Below are positions 17,513-26,356 of a stretch of DNA of 64,000 bases, piece after piece. The notes under the pieces are model-generated. The model had not been told where the DNA came from. It searched no databases and worked only from the letters and a program-made list of their open reading frames with translations. This DNA is from Kribbella jiaozuonensis. GTDB taxonomy: Bacteria > Actinomycetota > Actinomycetes > Propionibacteriales > Kribbellaceae. Position 1 is the stretch's first letter. Each line of letters starts with the position of its first letter. The stretch covers positions 1,054,001 through 1,118,000 of the forward strand of contig NZ_SZPZ01000001.1 of the NCBI RefSeq assembly GCF_005233875.1. The letters run 5' to 3'. A program made the translations under genes and the position numbers.

Positions 17513-17707
17513 TTACGGATGAGCGCTGGCGCGCCACTGCCCGGGGCCGGGGCGGAGCGGGGTGCGCGCGTTGCGCCAGTACATTGCCCAGTTGCTGGCG
17601 CGTTGCGGGTCCGGTGCCGGCGCGGGTGCGGCGGCGCGAGCGGCCAGCACCGTGACCAGGGCGGCGAGTTCCTCCGGGGTCGGGTTGCCTTTGCGGATCT
17701 CGATCAC
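17513..17707 (-). CDS. Acyl-CoA carboxylase epsilon subunit
   Basis: 64 residues starting [21 protein letters not shown], the hallmark of the actinobacterial epsilon subunit that tethers and stimulates acyl-CoA carboxylase complexes, with an Ala/Pro linker and the conserved Trp-rich C terminus ([11 protein letters not shown]). GTG start overlaps the stop of the beta-subunit gene by 4 bp, the standard arrangement. It therefore acts with the neighbouring PccB-like beta subunit. Confidence 0.9.
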   Translation of the reverse strand: MIEIRKGNPTPEELAALVTVLAARAAAPAPAPDPQRASNWAMYWRNARTPLRPGPGQWRASAHP

Positions 17708-19281
17708 AGGGGGATGTTCCCATGCTTCTTCGGGGGCAGGGTGTCGCGCTTGGTGCGGAGCAGGCGGAGGGCGCGGATGATTTCGGCGCGGGTCTCGCTG
17801 GGCTTGATGACCGAGTCGATGTAGCCGCGTTCGGCCGCGATGTACGGGTTCGCCAGGTGGTCCTCGTACTCCGTGATCAGCTGCTGGCGGCGGGACTCCG
17901 CGTCCTCGGCGCCGGCCAGTTCGCGGCGGTACAGGATGTTGACCGCGCCCTGTGCGCCCATCACCGCGATCTGCGCGGTCGGCCAGGCGATGTTGATGTC
18001 CGCGCCGAGATGCTTCGAACCCATCACGTCGTACGCGCCGCCGTAGGCCTTGCGGGTGATCACGGTGATCATCGGGACGGTCGCTTCGGCGTACGCGTAG
18101 ATCAGCTTGGCGCCGCGGCGGATGATGCCGTTCCACTCCTGGTCGGTGCCGGGCAGGAAACCGGGGACGTCGACGAAGGTCAGGATCGGCAGGTTGAACG
18201 CGTCGCAGGTACGGACGAAGCGGGCCGCCTTCTCGGACGCGTCGATGTCGAGCGTGCCGGCGAACTGCATCGGCTGGTTCGCGACCACGCCGACCGGGCG
18301 GCCCTCGACCCGGCCGAAGCCGACGATCAGGTTCGGCGCGAACAGCGCGTGCACCTCGAGGAATTCACCGTCGTCGACGACCGCCTCGATCGCGGTGTGC
18401 ATGTCGTACGGCTGGTTCGGCGAGTCCGGGACGAGCGTGTCGAGCGCGAGGTCGGTCTCGGTCGGCTCGAGATCGGCCGGGGCGTCGTACACCGGCGGGT
18501 CCTCGAGGTTGTTCTGCGGGAGGTGACCGACGAGCGCCTTCACCCACTCGATCGCGTCCTCCTCGTCACTGCCGAGGTAGTGCGCGTTACCGGACTTGGT
18601 GTTGTGCGTCCGGGCGCCGCCGAGCTCCTCCTGGGTGACGTCCTCGCCGGTGACGGTCTTGATCACGTCGGGACCGGTGATGAACATGTACGACGACTCG
18701 TCGACCATCACGGTGAAATCGGTGACCGCGGGGGAGTAGACCGCGCCGCCCGCGCACGGGCCCATGATCAGCGAGATCTGCGGGATGACACCGGACGCCC
18801 GGACGTTGCGGCGGAAGATCTCGCCGTACAGGCCGAGGGAGACCACGCCCTCCTGGATCCGGGCGCCGCCGGAGTCGTTGATACCGATCAGCGGGCAGCC
18901 GATCTTCATCGCCAGGTCCATCACCTTGACGATCTTCTCGCCGAAGACCTCGCCCAGACTGCCGCCGAAGACGGTGAAATCCTGTGCGAACACGCACACC
19001 TGCCGGCCGTCGATGGTGCCGAACCCGGTCACCACGCCGTCGCCGTACGGGCGGTTGCCGTCCAGGCCGAAGCTGGTCGAGCGGTGCCGGGCGAACTCGT
19101 CCAGCTCGGAGAAGGAGCCCTCGTCGAGCAGCAGCTCGATCCGCTCACGGGCGGTCTTCTTACCGCGCGCGTGCTGCTTCTCCACGGCGCGCTCGGATCC
19201 GGCATGCACGGCCTCGTCCAGCCGGTGCTCGAGGTCCGCGAGCTTCCCGGCCGTGGTGTGGATGTTCACCGTCTCTCCCAT
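17704..19281 (-). CDS. pccB: Propionyl/acetyl-CoA carboxylase beta subunit (carboxyltransferase)
   Basis: 525 residues, matching actinobacterial PccB/AccB in length and nearly throughout in motif pattern. Seen: [29 protein letters not shown], oxyanion loops [12 protein letters not shown] and [15 protein letters not shown], and the C-terminal KHGNIPL. In Streptomyces PccB an Asp in the AYDVM segment (near residue 422) favours propionyl-CoA; the same residue is Asp here at about 418, so propionyl-CoA is the likely substrate, making methylmalonyl-CoA. Biotin for the alpha subunit may be attached by BirA encoded at 25024-25839. Confidence 0.95.
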   Translation of the reverse strand: MGETVNIHTTAGKLADLEHRLDEAVHAGSERAVEKQHARGKKTARERIELLLDEGSFSELDEFARHRSTSFGLDGNRPYGDGVVTGFGTIDGRQVCVFAQDFTVFGGSLGEVFGEKIVKVMDLAMKIGCPLIGINDSGGARIQEGVVSLGLYGEIFRRNVRASGVIPQISLIMGPCAGGAVYSPAVTDFTVMVDESSYMFITGPDVIKTVTGEDVTQEELGGARTHNTKSGNAHYLGSDEEDAIEWVKALVGHLPQNNLEDPPVYDAPADLEPTETDLALDTLVPDSPNQPYDMHTAIEAVVDDGEFLEVHALFAPNLIVGFGRVEGRPVGVVANQPMQFAGTLDIDASEKAARFVRTCDAFNLPILTFVDVPGFLPGTDQEWNGIIRRGAKLIYAYAEATVPMITVITRKAYGGAYDVMGSKHLGADINIAWPTAQIAVMGAQGAVNILYRRELAGAEDAESRRQQLITEYEDHLANPYIAAERGYIDSVIKPSETRAEIIRALRLLRTKRDTLPPKKHGNIPL

Positions 19282-19370
19282 GAACGCGCAGCCTACGCGT
19301 CAGTACGCCGTACCGCCTGTGACGTCCGCCGCAACGCGTCGCTGAACCTGGCCGCCGGTAGGTTCTCGCC

Positions 19371-21128
19371 GTGGCGGACGCACAGGTCGGTGATCTGATC
19401 CGGAGCATCAACAGGCTGGTCGAGCGGGACACCGGGAGCTGGTCGTTGGCCGTCGGCAACCAGATCGCCCAGCGGGTGACGCGGTCCGACCAGCGGCGAC
19501 TGCGCCTGCTGGTGGACAACCTCGACATTCCGGCCCGGCTCGCGCCGCGGCCCGGCGAGGCGGACCAGCGGGCGGGGATCCGGGACGCCCTGGTCGAGAC
19601 GGTAGCCAGCTGCGCCGGAGTACTGGAACCCCGGGAGCCGGCCCCGGAGTCTCTGTATTCCTACGGCCAGTCGCGGTTCGAGGCGGCGAACAGCCGGTTG
19701 TACGCGCAGTACGAGACGCCGCGGCTGGTCGCCGAGCTTCGGCCGGACGGGCGGCCGGACGATCTCGGCATCTTCCCGCCTCCGAGGATCGAGGGCGACG
19801 TGCTGGCTGCGCATGCGGCCGTCGTGGCGATCAGCGCGCGGACCGGGCGGCCGGAGCGCGTCGTACTGCGGGAGCTCGTCGCCGCCGGTCGTGGCGCGCA
19901 CGCGACGGCGGCGGCCAGGATGCTGCTGCAGTCGCGGCCGGGGTTCACGGCGTTGCCGGCGTCGGAGCGGAACGACCTGACGACGCGGATCGCCGATGAT
20001 CTCGAGGCCCAGTTCGAGAACCACGAGCGGGAGGCTCCGGGGCCGGAGATCGGCGCCGTACTGGCGGATCGGCAGCAGCTGGCGGGATTCGGGTCGACCG
20101 CGATCACGACGGCCAGCCAGGATGCCAACGAGGAGATCGCCCACCTGCATCAGTACTTCGACACCATCGGCTGGCCGCCTGCGGTCGCGCGACCGGACTC
20201 GGTCGCCGAGCTGTGCGGTCAGATCCAAGGCGCTGTCGGGGAGGTCCTCGACGCACCCAACTCGCGGTGGGACGGCGGGATCGAGTCTGGAGGTGGTGCC
20301 GCGACGACACTCAAGCTTCCGCGGGAGCAGGCGGTGGCGCTCGGGAAGCTGCTCGAGAGCAGCAGGACTCACCCGCTCGATGCTTCGGATGCGACCGCTG
20401 CGCGGGAGGCGTTCCAGTTCGTGGCGGCGGAGTACGCGCGCTGGGCTGTGCCGGAGGAGTTCGACGAGCGGCACGAGGCGGCGGTCGGGGCGGTCGCAGC
20501 GGAGTACGCGACGATCGAGCAGGCGGTCGGTACGGCGTTTGCCGAGGACAACCTGCGGGATCTTGCGGACCGTTCGTTGCCGTACGAGCTTGCGATCCAG
20601 GTGCGGCAGGCGCGGGCGCCGGAGCCTGATGGGCGGCTGGCGCCGGCGGCTCGCTCGTTCGCGGCGGTCATCGACAAGGCTGTGGGTGCTGAGGAGGGCG
20701 TGACGCTTCGGCGGATGGCGGGGGAGAGCGCGCCGCGGATGGTTCAGGCGGCGGTGGGGGATTTGGTGGCGGGTTCCGGCGTACAGGCCGTTGAGCGGCC
20801 GTTTGCGTTGAGCCGGATCACGGACGAGGTCGACCTTCAGTTCGCGGCGCTGCCGGGTGTACTCGACAACGCGCTGTATGACGACTCGGCGCCGGAGTAC
20901 GGCACGTTGGTCGGCGAGGTCGCGGTGAAGATGAGTGAGACCTACGCGGAGGCGCCCGGTATGGCTCGGCGTGAGTCGCTCGCGCGGGAGCAGGAGTCGG
21001 CGGCGCGCTTCGCGTCCGGGCACGACCCGGCGCTCACTCGCCCGCAGGCACAGGCTCCTGCTGCCTCTCAGACGACGGCTCGAACCACCTCGAACGCCGA
21101 CCCGAAGCGCCCCACGCTGGACCGCTGA
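19371..21128 (+). CDS. Unrecognised 585-residue protein
   Basis: GTG start at 19371. Mostly alpha-helical composition, rich in Ala, Arg and Glu, without signal peptide or membrane segments. The C terminus (after about 555) is a low-complexity Ala/Gln/Thr tail ending in a basic PKRPTLDR. No catalytic motif that I know is visible. The gene is flanked by the divergent PccB gene and the convergent SCP2-like gene, so context says little. Its codon style matches its neighbours, so it is not obviously foreign. Function unknown. Confidence 0.75.
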   Translation: MADAQVGDLIRSINRLVERDTGSWSLAVGNQIAQRVTRSDQRRLRLLVDNLDIPARLAPRPGEADQRAGIRDALVETVASCAGVLEPREPAPESLYSYGQSRFEAANSRLYAQYETPRLVAELRPDGRPDDLGIFPPPRIEGDVLAAHAAVVAISARTGRPERVVLRELVAAGRGAHATAAARMLLQSRPGFTALPASERNDLTTRIADDLEAQFENHEREAPGPEIGAVLADRQQLAGFGSTAITTASQDANEEIAHLHQYFDTIGWPPAVARPDSVAELCGQIQGAVGEVLDAPNSRWDGGIESGGGAATTLKLPREQAVALGKLLESSRTHPLDASDATAAREAFQFVAAEYARWAVPEEFDERHEAAVGAVAAEYATIEQAVGTAFAEDNLRDLADRSLPYELAIQVRQARAPEPDGRLAPAARSFAAVIDKAVGAEEGVTLRRMAGESAPRMVQAAVGDLVAGSGVQAVERPFALSRITDEVDLQFAALPGVLDNALYDDSAPEYGTLVGEVAVKMSETYAEAPGMARRESLAREQESAARFASGHDPALTRPQAQAPAASQTTARTTSNADPKRPTLDR

Positions 21129-21130
21129 GG

Positions 21131-21607
21131 TCAGGCGGGGCCGACGGCGAAGAGTTTGGTGAGGCGGGCGGCCTGGGCCAGGTCGCCGCGGACCGACAGG
21201 CGTTGCTTGAGGACGGCAACGATCGGGTCCTCGTTGCCGGTGACGATGCGCAGCAGCGTGGCCGGATCCGTGCGGATCGAGATGTCCGCCGGGGCAGGCG
21301 GCGTCGACGACACCGTGCAGCGGCTGTCGTGGACGTGGATCCAGTACTCGTCGACGGAATGACCGTCCCCGCCCGCGCCGGTGATCTGCCAGCTGATCAC
21401 AGCGTCGAACCCGGCAGCCCGGGCGGGTCGGAGGTACTCCGGCATCCGGCGAAAGATCTCGCGCAACGCGACCTCTCGCACTCCCCCGATGAGACGATGC
21501 CGAAGCTCCCGCTCCGACGTCCGGTCGACCAATCGGGCCAGCTCGCTCGCGTCCAAGGTCGTGATGCCCTCGGACTCCAGCCAACCAGCACTGCCTCGCT
21601 CGGTCAT
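21131..21607 (-). CDS. SCP2-like (sterol carrier) domain protein
   Basis: 158 residues. The C-terminal half resembles a small SCP2 fold: a beta stretch EYWIHVHDSRCTVSST, SIRTDPATLLRIVTGNEDPIVAVLKQRLSVRGDLAQAARL with the family D-x-x-T-x-x-x-L-x-x-G pattern and the hallmark G-D-(L/x)-x-x-A-x-x-L near the end. SCP2 domains bind lipids or help acyl-CoA chemistry. Divergent from a TetR regulator with a palindromic operator in the 65-bp gap, so it may be part of that regulator's regulon. Confidence 0.68.
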   Translation of the reverse strand: MTERGSAGWLESEGITTLDASELARLVDRTSERELRHRLIGGVREVALREIFRRMPEYLRPARAAGFDAVISWQITGAGGDGHSVDEYWIHVHDSRCTVSSTPPAPADISIRTDPATLLRIVTGNEDPIVAVLKQRLSVRGDLAQAARLTKLFAVGPA

Positions 21608-21627
21608 CGACCACCCCCGCGGCAGTT

Positions 21628-21664
21628 CCTACCGGACTGTAGGAATTTCCTACGATGCGGTAGG
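21628..21664. promoter_or_regulatory. Nested palindromes between SCP2-like and TetR genes, candidate operator
   Basis: CCTACCG (21628-21634) and CGGTAGG (21658-21664) form an outer inverted repeat around the perfect inner palindrome GTAGGAATTTCCTAC (21639-21653). The same CCTAC motif thus occurs four times in alternating orientation, fitting two TetR dimers binding side by side and controlling both divergent genes. Confidence 0.7.
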
Positions 21665-21672
21665 TTTGTCAA

Positions 21673-22299
21673 GTGGTTGGGGACCCTGAACGACGTCGGC
21701 GGGCTCGTCATCTCGGTCCGGAGCGCCGTCGGCCGCTGATCCTGGACGCCGCGCTCGAGGTGTTCTCGGCGAACGGCTTCGCCGGTACGACGATGCAGTC
21801 CGTCGCGGATGCGGCCGGCGTCACCAAACCCGTCGTCTACGACTCGTTCGCGAACCGCGACGAGCTGCTACTGGCCTTGCTCGCCCGCGAGGAGCAGCAC
21901 CTCGTCGTCTCGATCGTCGCCGCGCTGCCCGCGGACCCGAGCGTCGGCACCCCGGAGGAACACGTCCTCGAGGGCCTGACCGCGTTCCTGACCGCGGTCT
22001 CCGAGCAGCCGCAGTCGTGGCGGATCGTCTTCGGCGCGCAGTACGGCGCTGCGCCCGTCGTCGCCGAGCGGGTCCGCGCCGCCCGCGCGTTCCTGGTCGA
22101 GAGCCTGCGCCTGACCCTGCTCCAGTCCCTCCCCGGTGTCGCCGACCCCGATGCGAACCTCCCGATCCTGGCCGAACTGCTCGCCTCGATGACCGAGTCC
22201 TGCGCCCGGATGCTCGTGGTCGACGGCACCGACCGCAGCCCGGCCGAGCTGGCGAAGACCGTCTCCCAGGTCGTCGCCGGCGGCTTCGGCAACGTCTGA
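21673..22299 (+). CDS. TetR family transcriptional regulator
   Basis: 208 residues, GTG start 9 bp after the operator-like palindromes. Helix-turn-helix at about 20-66 (ILDAALEVFSANGFAGTTMQ, then VADAAGVTKPVVYDSFANRDEL). The C-terminal domain is of the usual ligand-binding helical type. Likely autoregulated and controlling the divergent SCP2-like gene. Confidence 0.9.
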   Translation: MVGDPERRRRARHLGPERRRPLILDAALEVFSANGFAGTTMQSVADAAGVTKPVVYDSFANRDELLLALLAREEQHLVVSIVAALPADPSVGTPEEHVLEGLTAFLTAVSEQPQSWRIVFGAQYGAAPVVAERVRAARAFLVESLRLTLLQSLPGVADPDANLPILAELLASMTESCARMLVVDGTDRSPAELAKTVSQVVAGGFGNV

Positions 22300-22399
22300 G
22301 CGCGACATACTGTGAAGTAGCTGAACGGGCGGTCACGATCGGCTTCCAGTGGCTGGACTGTGCGGCATCGACGGGCGTCCGCCGATAGGGTGGGCGAAC

Positions 22400-25027
22400 G
22401 TGAGCGAGACCGGTAGTGAGACCCGTACCCGCGCGCGGTTCGAGGTGCCTGAAGAACTCAGGGCCGACGTCCGCCTGCTCGGCGAGATCCTCGGCAAGGT
22501 TCTGGTCGAGTACGCCGGACAGCCGCTGCTCGACGACGTCGAGAAACTGCGCGAGCTGACGATCGCCGGTGACGGCGCCGCGGCTGAGCAGCTGGTCGCG
22601 TCGTGGCCGTACGAGCGGGCCGAGGACGTGGCGCGGGCCTTCACCTGCTATTTCCACCTGACCAACCTGAGCGAGGAGCTGCACCGCGCCCGCGTACTGC
22701 GGGAGCGCGACCGGGCCGGCAGCGAGGCCGTGGTGTCCGAGCTGGCCCAGGCCGTCGAGCAGATCGCCCGCGACAGCGGCGAGCAGCAGGCCCGCGCACT
22801 GCTGAACGGGCTGGAGTTCCGCCCGGTGCTGACCGCGCACCCGACCGAGGCCCGGCGCCGCGCCGTACTGGCGACGATCCGGCGCATCTCCTCGCTGCTG
22901 GACGAGCGCCACGACCCGCGGGCCGGCGACAGTGACCTGGCGGAGAACCGTCGCCGCCTGGTCGAGCAGGTCGACGTCCTCTGGCGTACGTCGCAACTCC
23001 GCACCAGCCGGCCCACTCCGCTGGACGAGGTCCGCTCGGCGATGGCCGTGTTCGAAGAGACCCTGTTCGATGTCGTGGGCAACGTGTATCGCCGGCTCGA
23101 CGACGCGCTGGCCGGTGACGCAGCCGGCACCCGTACGCCGGTGGTCGCGCCGTTCGTGCACCTGGGCTCCTGGATCGGTGGCGACCGCGACGGCAACCCG
23201 AACGTCACCGCAGCGATCACCCGGGAGGCCATGCAGATCCAGGCCGACCACGTCCTCCGGGCGCTCGAGCAAGCCACCGAGGCGCTCGGCCGCGCGCTCA
23301 CCCTGGACGCCGCGACCACTCCGCCGTCCGCACCGGTACGCCGCATCCTGGAGGACGCCCGGGCGGTCAACCCGGAGCTGATCGCGGACATCGAGACCCG
23401 CTCGCCGGCCGAGCCGCACCGGCAGCTCCTGCTGCTCGCAGCGCGTCGGCTGGCCGCGACCCGATCCCGTGACGCGGACTTCGGTTACCCGCGGGCCGCT
23501 GACTTCCTGCACGAGCTCAAGGTCCTGCAGGACTCGCTGGTGACGGCTGGCGCACCACGCCAGGCGTTCGGCGAACTGCAGCAGCTCATCTGGCAGGTGA
23601 ACTCGTTCGGCTTCCACCTGGCCGAGCTGGAGATCCGCCAGCACTCCTCGGTGCACGCCAAGGCTCTCGAAGAGGTGCTGGGCGGCGGCGAGCTGTCCGA
23701 CCAGACAGAAGAAGTACTGGCGACGCTCCGGGTGATCGGCCAGATCCAGCAGCGCTTCGGCCCGGATGCCTGCCGTCGGTACGTCGTGTCGTTCACCCGC
23801 AACGCCGGCGACCTGGCCGCCGTCTACGAGCTGGCTGACGCCGCGCTGGACGGGCGTCCGATCGAGCTGGACGTCGTACCGCTGTTCGAGACCGGTGAGG
23901 ACCTGCAGAACTCGGTGGAGGTGCTGGACAACGCGATCCAGCTCACCCGGGTGCGGCACCGGCTCACCGCGAACGACCGGCGCTTCGAGGTCATGCTCGG
24001 GTACTCCGACTCCGCCAAGGACGTCGGACCCGTCTCGGCCACGCTGGCGCTGTACGACGCGCAGGCGCGGATCACCGCGTGGGCGCAGCGCAACGCGATC
24101 CGGCTGACGCTCTTCCACGGTCGTGGTGGTGCGCTGGGTCGTGGCGGCGGTCCGGCGAACCGCGCCGTACTGGCGCAGGCTCCTGGGTCGGTGGCTGGTC
24201 GGTTCAAGCTGACTGAGCAGGGTGAGGCGATCCCGGCGCGGTACGGGAACGCACCGATCGCGCAGCGGCACATCGAGCAGGTGACCGCGGCGACGCTGCT
24301 GGCATCCACTCCCGCGATCGAGGAGCGGGCCACTGCGGCGGCGGAGCGGTTCGCGGTGATGGAGAAGACGCTCGACGAGGCGGCGCGTACGGCGTACCAC
24401 GGGCTGGTGAAGGCGGACGGGTTCGCGGAGTGGTTCGGCCGGGTGACTCCGCTGGAGGAGCTCGGTCAGCTGCCGCTCGGGTCGCGGCCTGCTCGTCGCG
24501 GGGTGGCGGTGTCGTCGCTGGAGGACCTGCGAGCGATTCCGTGGGTGTTCGCCTGGTCGCAGGCCCGGGTGAACGCACCGGGTTGGTACGGCCTCGGTAC
24601 TGCGCTGGCAGCCGTCGGGGACGTCGCACTGCTGCAGGACGCGAACCAGAACTGGCCGCTGTTCCAGGTGATGCTGGAGAACGCGGAGATGTCGCTGGCG
24701 AAGACGGACCGGCGGATCCTCGGCCGGTACCTGGAGCTGGGCGACCGGCCGGAGCTGACGCAGAAGATGCTCGACGAGCACGCGCTCACCACCGAGTGGG
24801 TGCTCAAGGTGCTCGGCGAGGAGCGTTTGCTCCAGGGGCGGCGCGTGCTGGGCCGTGCGGTCGAGCTGCGCAACCCGTACGTCGACGCGCTCAGCTACCT
24901 GCAGCTGCGGGCGCTGCGGACGCTCCGTACGGACGACTCGCTGGACGAGGAGCAGATCGTCCGGACCCGACGGCTGCTGTTGCTGACCGTCTCCGGCGTT
25001 GCCGCCGGTCTGCAGAACACCGGATGA
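22400..25027 (+). CDS. ppc: Phosphoenolpyruvate carboxylase
   Basis: 875-residue PEP carboxylase, making oxaloacetate from PEP and bicarbonate to refill the TCA cycle. Catalytic motifs are complete: VLTAHPTEARRR near residue 147 with the catalytic His, WIGGDRDGNPNV, MLGYSDSAKDVG, FHGRGGALGRGGGPANRA near 572, and the conserved C-terminal QNTG. The GTG at 22400 is chosen because it begins shortly before the conserved part; the frame is open to an earlier ATG at 22349 that adds only non-conserved residues. Overlaps birA by 4 bp. Confidence 0.97.
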   Translation: MSETGSETRTRARFEVPEELRADVRLLGEILGKVLVEYAGQPLLDDVEKLRELTIAGDGAAAEQLVASWPYERAEDVARAFTCYFHLTNLSEELHRARVLRERDRAGSEAVVSELAQAVEQIARDSGEQQARALLNGLEFRPVLTAHPTEARRRAVLATIRRISSLLDERHDPRAGDSDLAENRRRLVEQVDVLWRTSQLRTSRPTPLDEVRSAMAVFEETLFDVVGNVYRRLDDALAGDAAGTRTPVVAPFVHLGSWIGGDRDGNPNVTAAITREAMQIQADHVLRALEQATEALGRALTLDAATTPPSAPVRRILEDARAVNPELIADIETRSPAEPHRQLLLLAARRLAATRSRDADFGYPRAADFLHELKVLQDSLVTAGAPRQAFGELQQLIWQVNSFGFHLAELEIRQHSSVHAKALEEVLGGGELSDQTEEVLATLRVIGQIQQRFGPDACRRYVVSFTRNAGDLAAVYELADAALDGRPIELDVVPLFETGEDLQNSVEVLDNAIQLTRVRHRLTANDRRFEVMLGYSDSAKDVGPVSATLALYDAQARITAWAQRNAIRLTLFHGRGGALGRGGGPANRAVLAQAPGSVAGRFKLTEQGEAIPARYGNAPIAQRHIEQVTAATLLASTPAIEERATAAAERFAVMEKTLDEAARTAYHGLVKADGFAEWFGRVTPLEELGQLPLGSRPARRGVAVSSLEDLRAIPWVFAWSQARVNAPGWYGLGTALAAVGDVALLQDANQNWPLFQVMLENAEMSLAKTDRRILGRYLELGDRPELTQKMLDEHALTTEWVLKVLGEERLLQGRRVLGRAVELRNPYVDALSYLQLRALRTLRTDDSLDEEQIVRTRRLLLLTVSGVAAGLQNTG

Positions 25028-25839
25028 GATTCAGCGACCTGGAGCGGCCTCCGCTGGACGAGAAGTTCCTGCGGGGCCGCTTGGTGCGTCCCGGTGCGCT
25101 GTGGACGCAGATCGACGTACTCGCGGAGACGCCGTCGACCAATGCGGTCGTGGCGGCCGCGGCCGCTGGTGGACAAGCCGAAGGGCTGGTTGTCGCTGCG
25201 GAGTACCAGTCGTCCGGTCGGGGGCGGCTGGGGCGGACATGGACGACACCACCTCGCTCTGCGCTGCTGATGTCGGTTTTGCTGCGTCCGGTGAGTGTGG
25301 AGGCGGCCCGGTGGCCTTGGCTCGGTTTGCTGGTGCCGCTGGCGGTTGCGGCTGCTGTGCGTGCGGTTGCTGAGGTGCCGGCGCAGGTGAAATGGCCGAA
25401 CGACGTACTGATCGAGGACCGCAAGCTCGCCGGCATCCTGCTCGAGCGGATCGAGGGCCCGGCCGCGGTGGTCGGCATCGGCCTCAACGTGACGCTCCGC
25501 GCCGACGAGAAGCCGCACGAGGCTGCGACGTCACTGGCACTGGAGAAAGCAGTCACCACCGACCGCGCGACGGTCATGGCCGCCGTACTCCGCGAACTCG
25601 CGTCTCGCTATCAGGTCTGGGTCGACGCTGGCGGTGATCCGTCTGTGGTGCTTCCGGAGTACCGCGAACTGTCCGCGACCCTCGGGCGATCTGTCCGTGT
25701 GGAGCTACCGGACGGCACGTTTCTGGAAGGCGTCGCCCGGGACCTGGCGGACGACGGTCGGCTGATCGTCGACACCCCCGACGGCCCTCGCCCACTGGCC
25801 GCCGGCGACGTCACCCACCTGAGGACAGCTGACCAATAG
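25024..25839 (+). CDS. birA: Biotin--[biotin carboxyl-carrier protein] ligase
   Basis: 271 residues, the monofunctional form without the N-terminal DNA-binding domain of E. coli BirA. It joins biotin to carrier lysines of acyl-CoA and pyruvate carboxylases through biotinyl-AMP. Seen: the biotin/ATP loop SSGRGRLGRTW at about 64-74, KWPNDVLIEDRKLAGILLE at about 123-141, GIGLNV, and a C-terminal SH3-like domain ending in the GDVTHLR segment. The ATG overlaps the ppc stop (ATGA), so it is cotranscribed with ppc. Its last 29 bp overlap the convergent MOSC gene. Confidence 0.95.
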   Translation: MRFSDLERPPLDEKFLRGRLVRPGALWTQIDVLAETPSTNAVVAAAAAGGQAEGLVVAAEYQSSGRGRLGRTWTTPPRSALLMSVLLRPVSVEAARWPWLGLLVPLAVAAAVRAVAEVPAQVKWPNDVLIEDRKLAGILLERIEGPAAVVGIGLNVTLRADEKPHEAATSLALEKAVTTDRATVMAAVLRELASRYQVWVDAGGDPSVVLPEYRELSATLGRSVRVELPDGTFLEGVARDLADDGRLIVDTPDGPRPLAAGDVTHLRTADQ

Positions 25840-26356
25840 TCCGGCCGTGCTCGGGTTGGTGCACGACCGTGATGCGGTTCCCTTCGCGCACCGAACCTGT
25901 CTCCAGCACCTTCAGATAGGCGCCCACGCGACCTGTCTTCGCGAACCGATGATGGAACCGGTGGATCCCCATCCGCCCGGACAAGTTCCCGCACGGCGTC
26001 CGCGGCGACCGTACCTCGACCAGGATCCCGTGCTTGGGCCCCCCGATCCGCCACCGCTCTCCAACCACCGCGCCGGTGACATCCAGCCCGACGGTCGTCA
26101 GGTTCTCCCCGAACAACCCCGGTGGGATGTCGCGACCCAGTTCACCCGACCACCAGTCGGCATCCTCCTCGGCGTACGCATAGAGCGCCTTGTCCGGCCC
26201 GCCGTGGTACCGCGTATCGCACTGCCGATCACCAACCAGCCCGAGCTCGCTGACCTCGATGGACCCGCGCACCGGCCGCTTGTCGATCGCCGTCCACCGT
26301 GTCGGCCCACGAATCACCTCGAACACAACGTTGACCGCCACCACCCGCGCCGTCAT
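25811..26356 (-). CDS. MOSC domain-containing protein
   Basis: 181-residue MOSC domain protein of the YiiM type, a family linked to molybdenum cofactor and detoxification of N-hydroxylated compounds. Seen: VSELGLVGDRQCDTRYHGGPDKALYAYA, GLFGENLTTVGLDV and the conserved cysteine in RTPCGNL that may carry sulfur or molybdenum cofactor. An ATG 45 bp upstream exists, but MTARVVAVNV at 26356 is the family start and overlaps the stop of the upstream gene (ATGA). Probably cotranscribed with that regulator. Confidence 0.88.
   Translation of the reverse strand: MTARVVAVNVVFEVIRGPTRWTAIDKRPVRGSIEVSELGLVGDRQCDTRYHGGPDKALYAYAEEDADWWSGELGRDIPPGLFGENLTTVGLDVTGAVVGERWRIGGPKHGILVEVRSPRTPCGNLSGRMGIHRFHHRFAKTGRVGAYLKVLETGSVREGNRITVVHQPEHGRTIGQLSSGG

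Noticed and set aside
21821..24781. 986-codon open frame on the minus strand opposite ppc
   Set aside because: Shadow of the GC-rich ppc gene; product is Arg/Gly/Pro-rich with no family pattern, while ppc on the plus strand carries all catalytic motifs.
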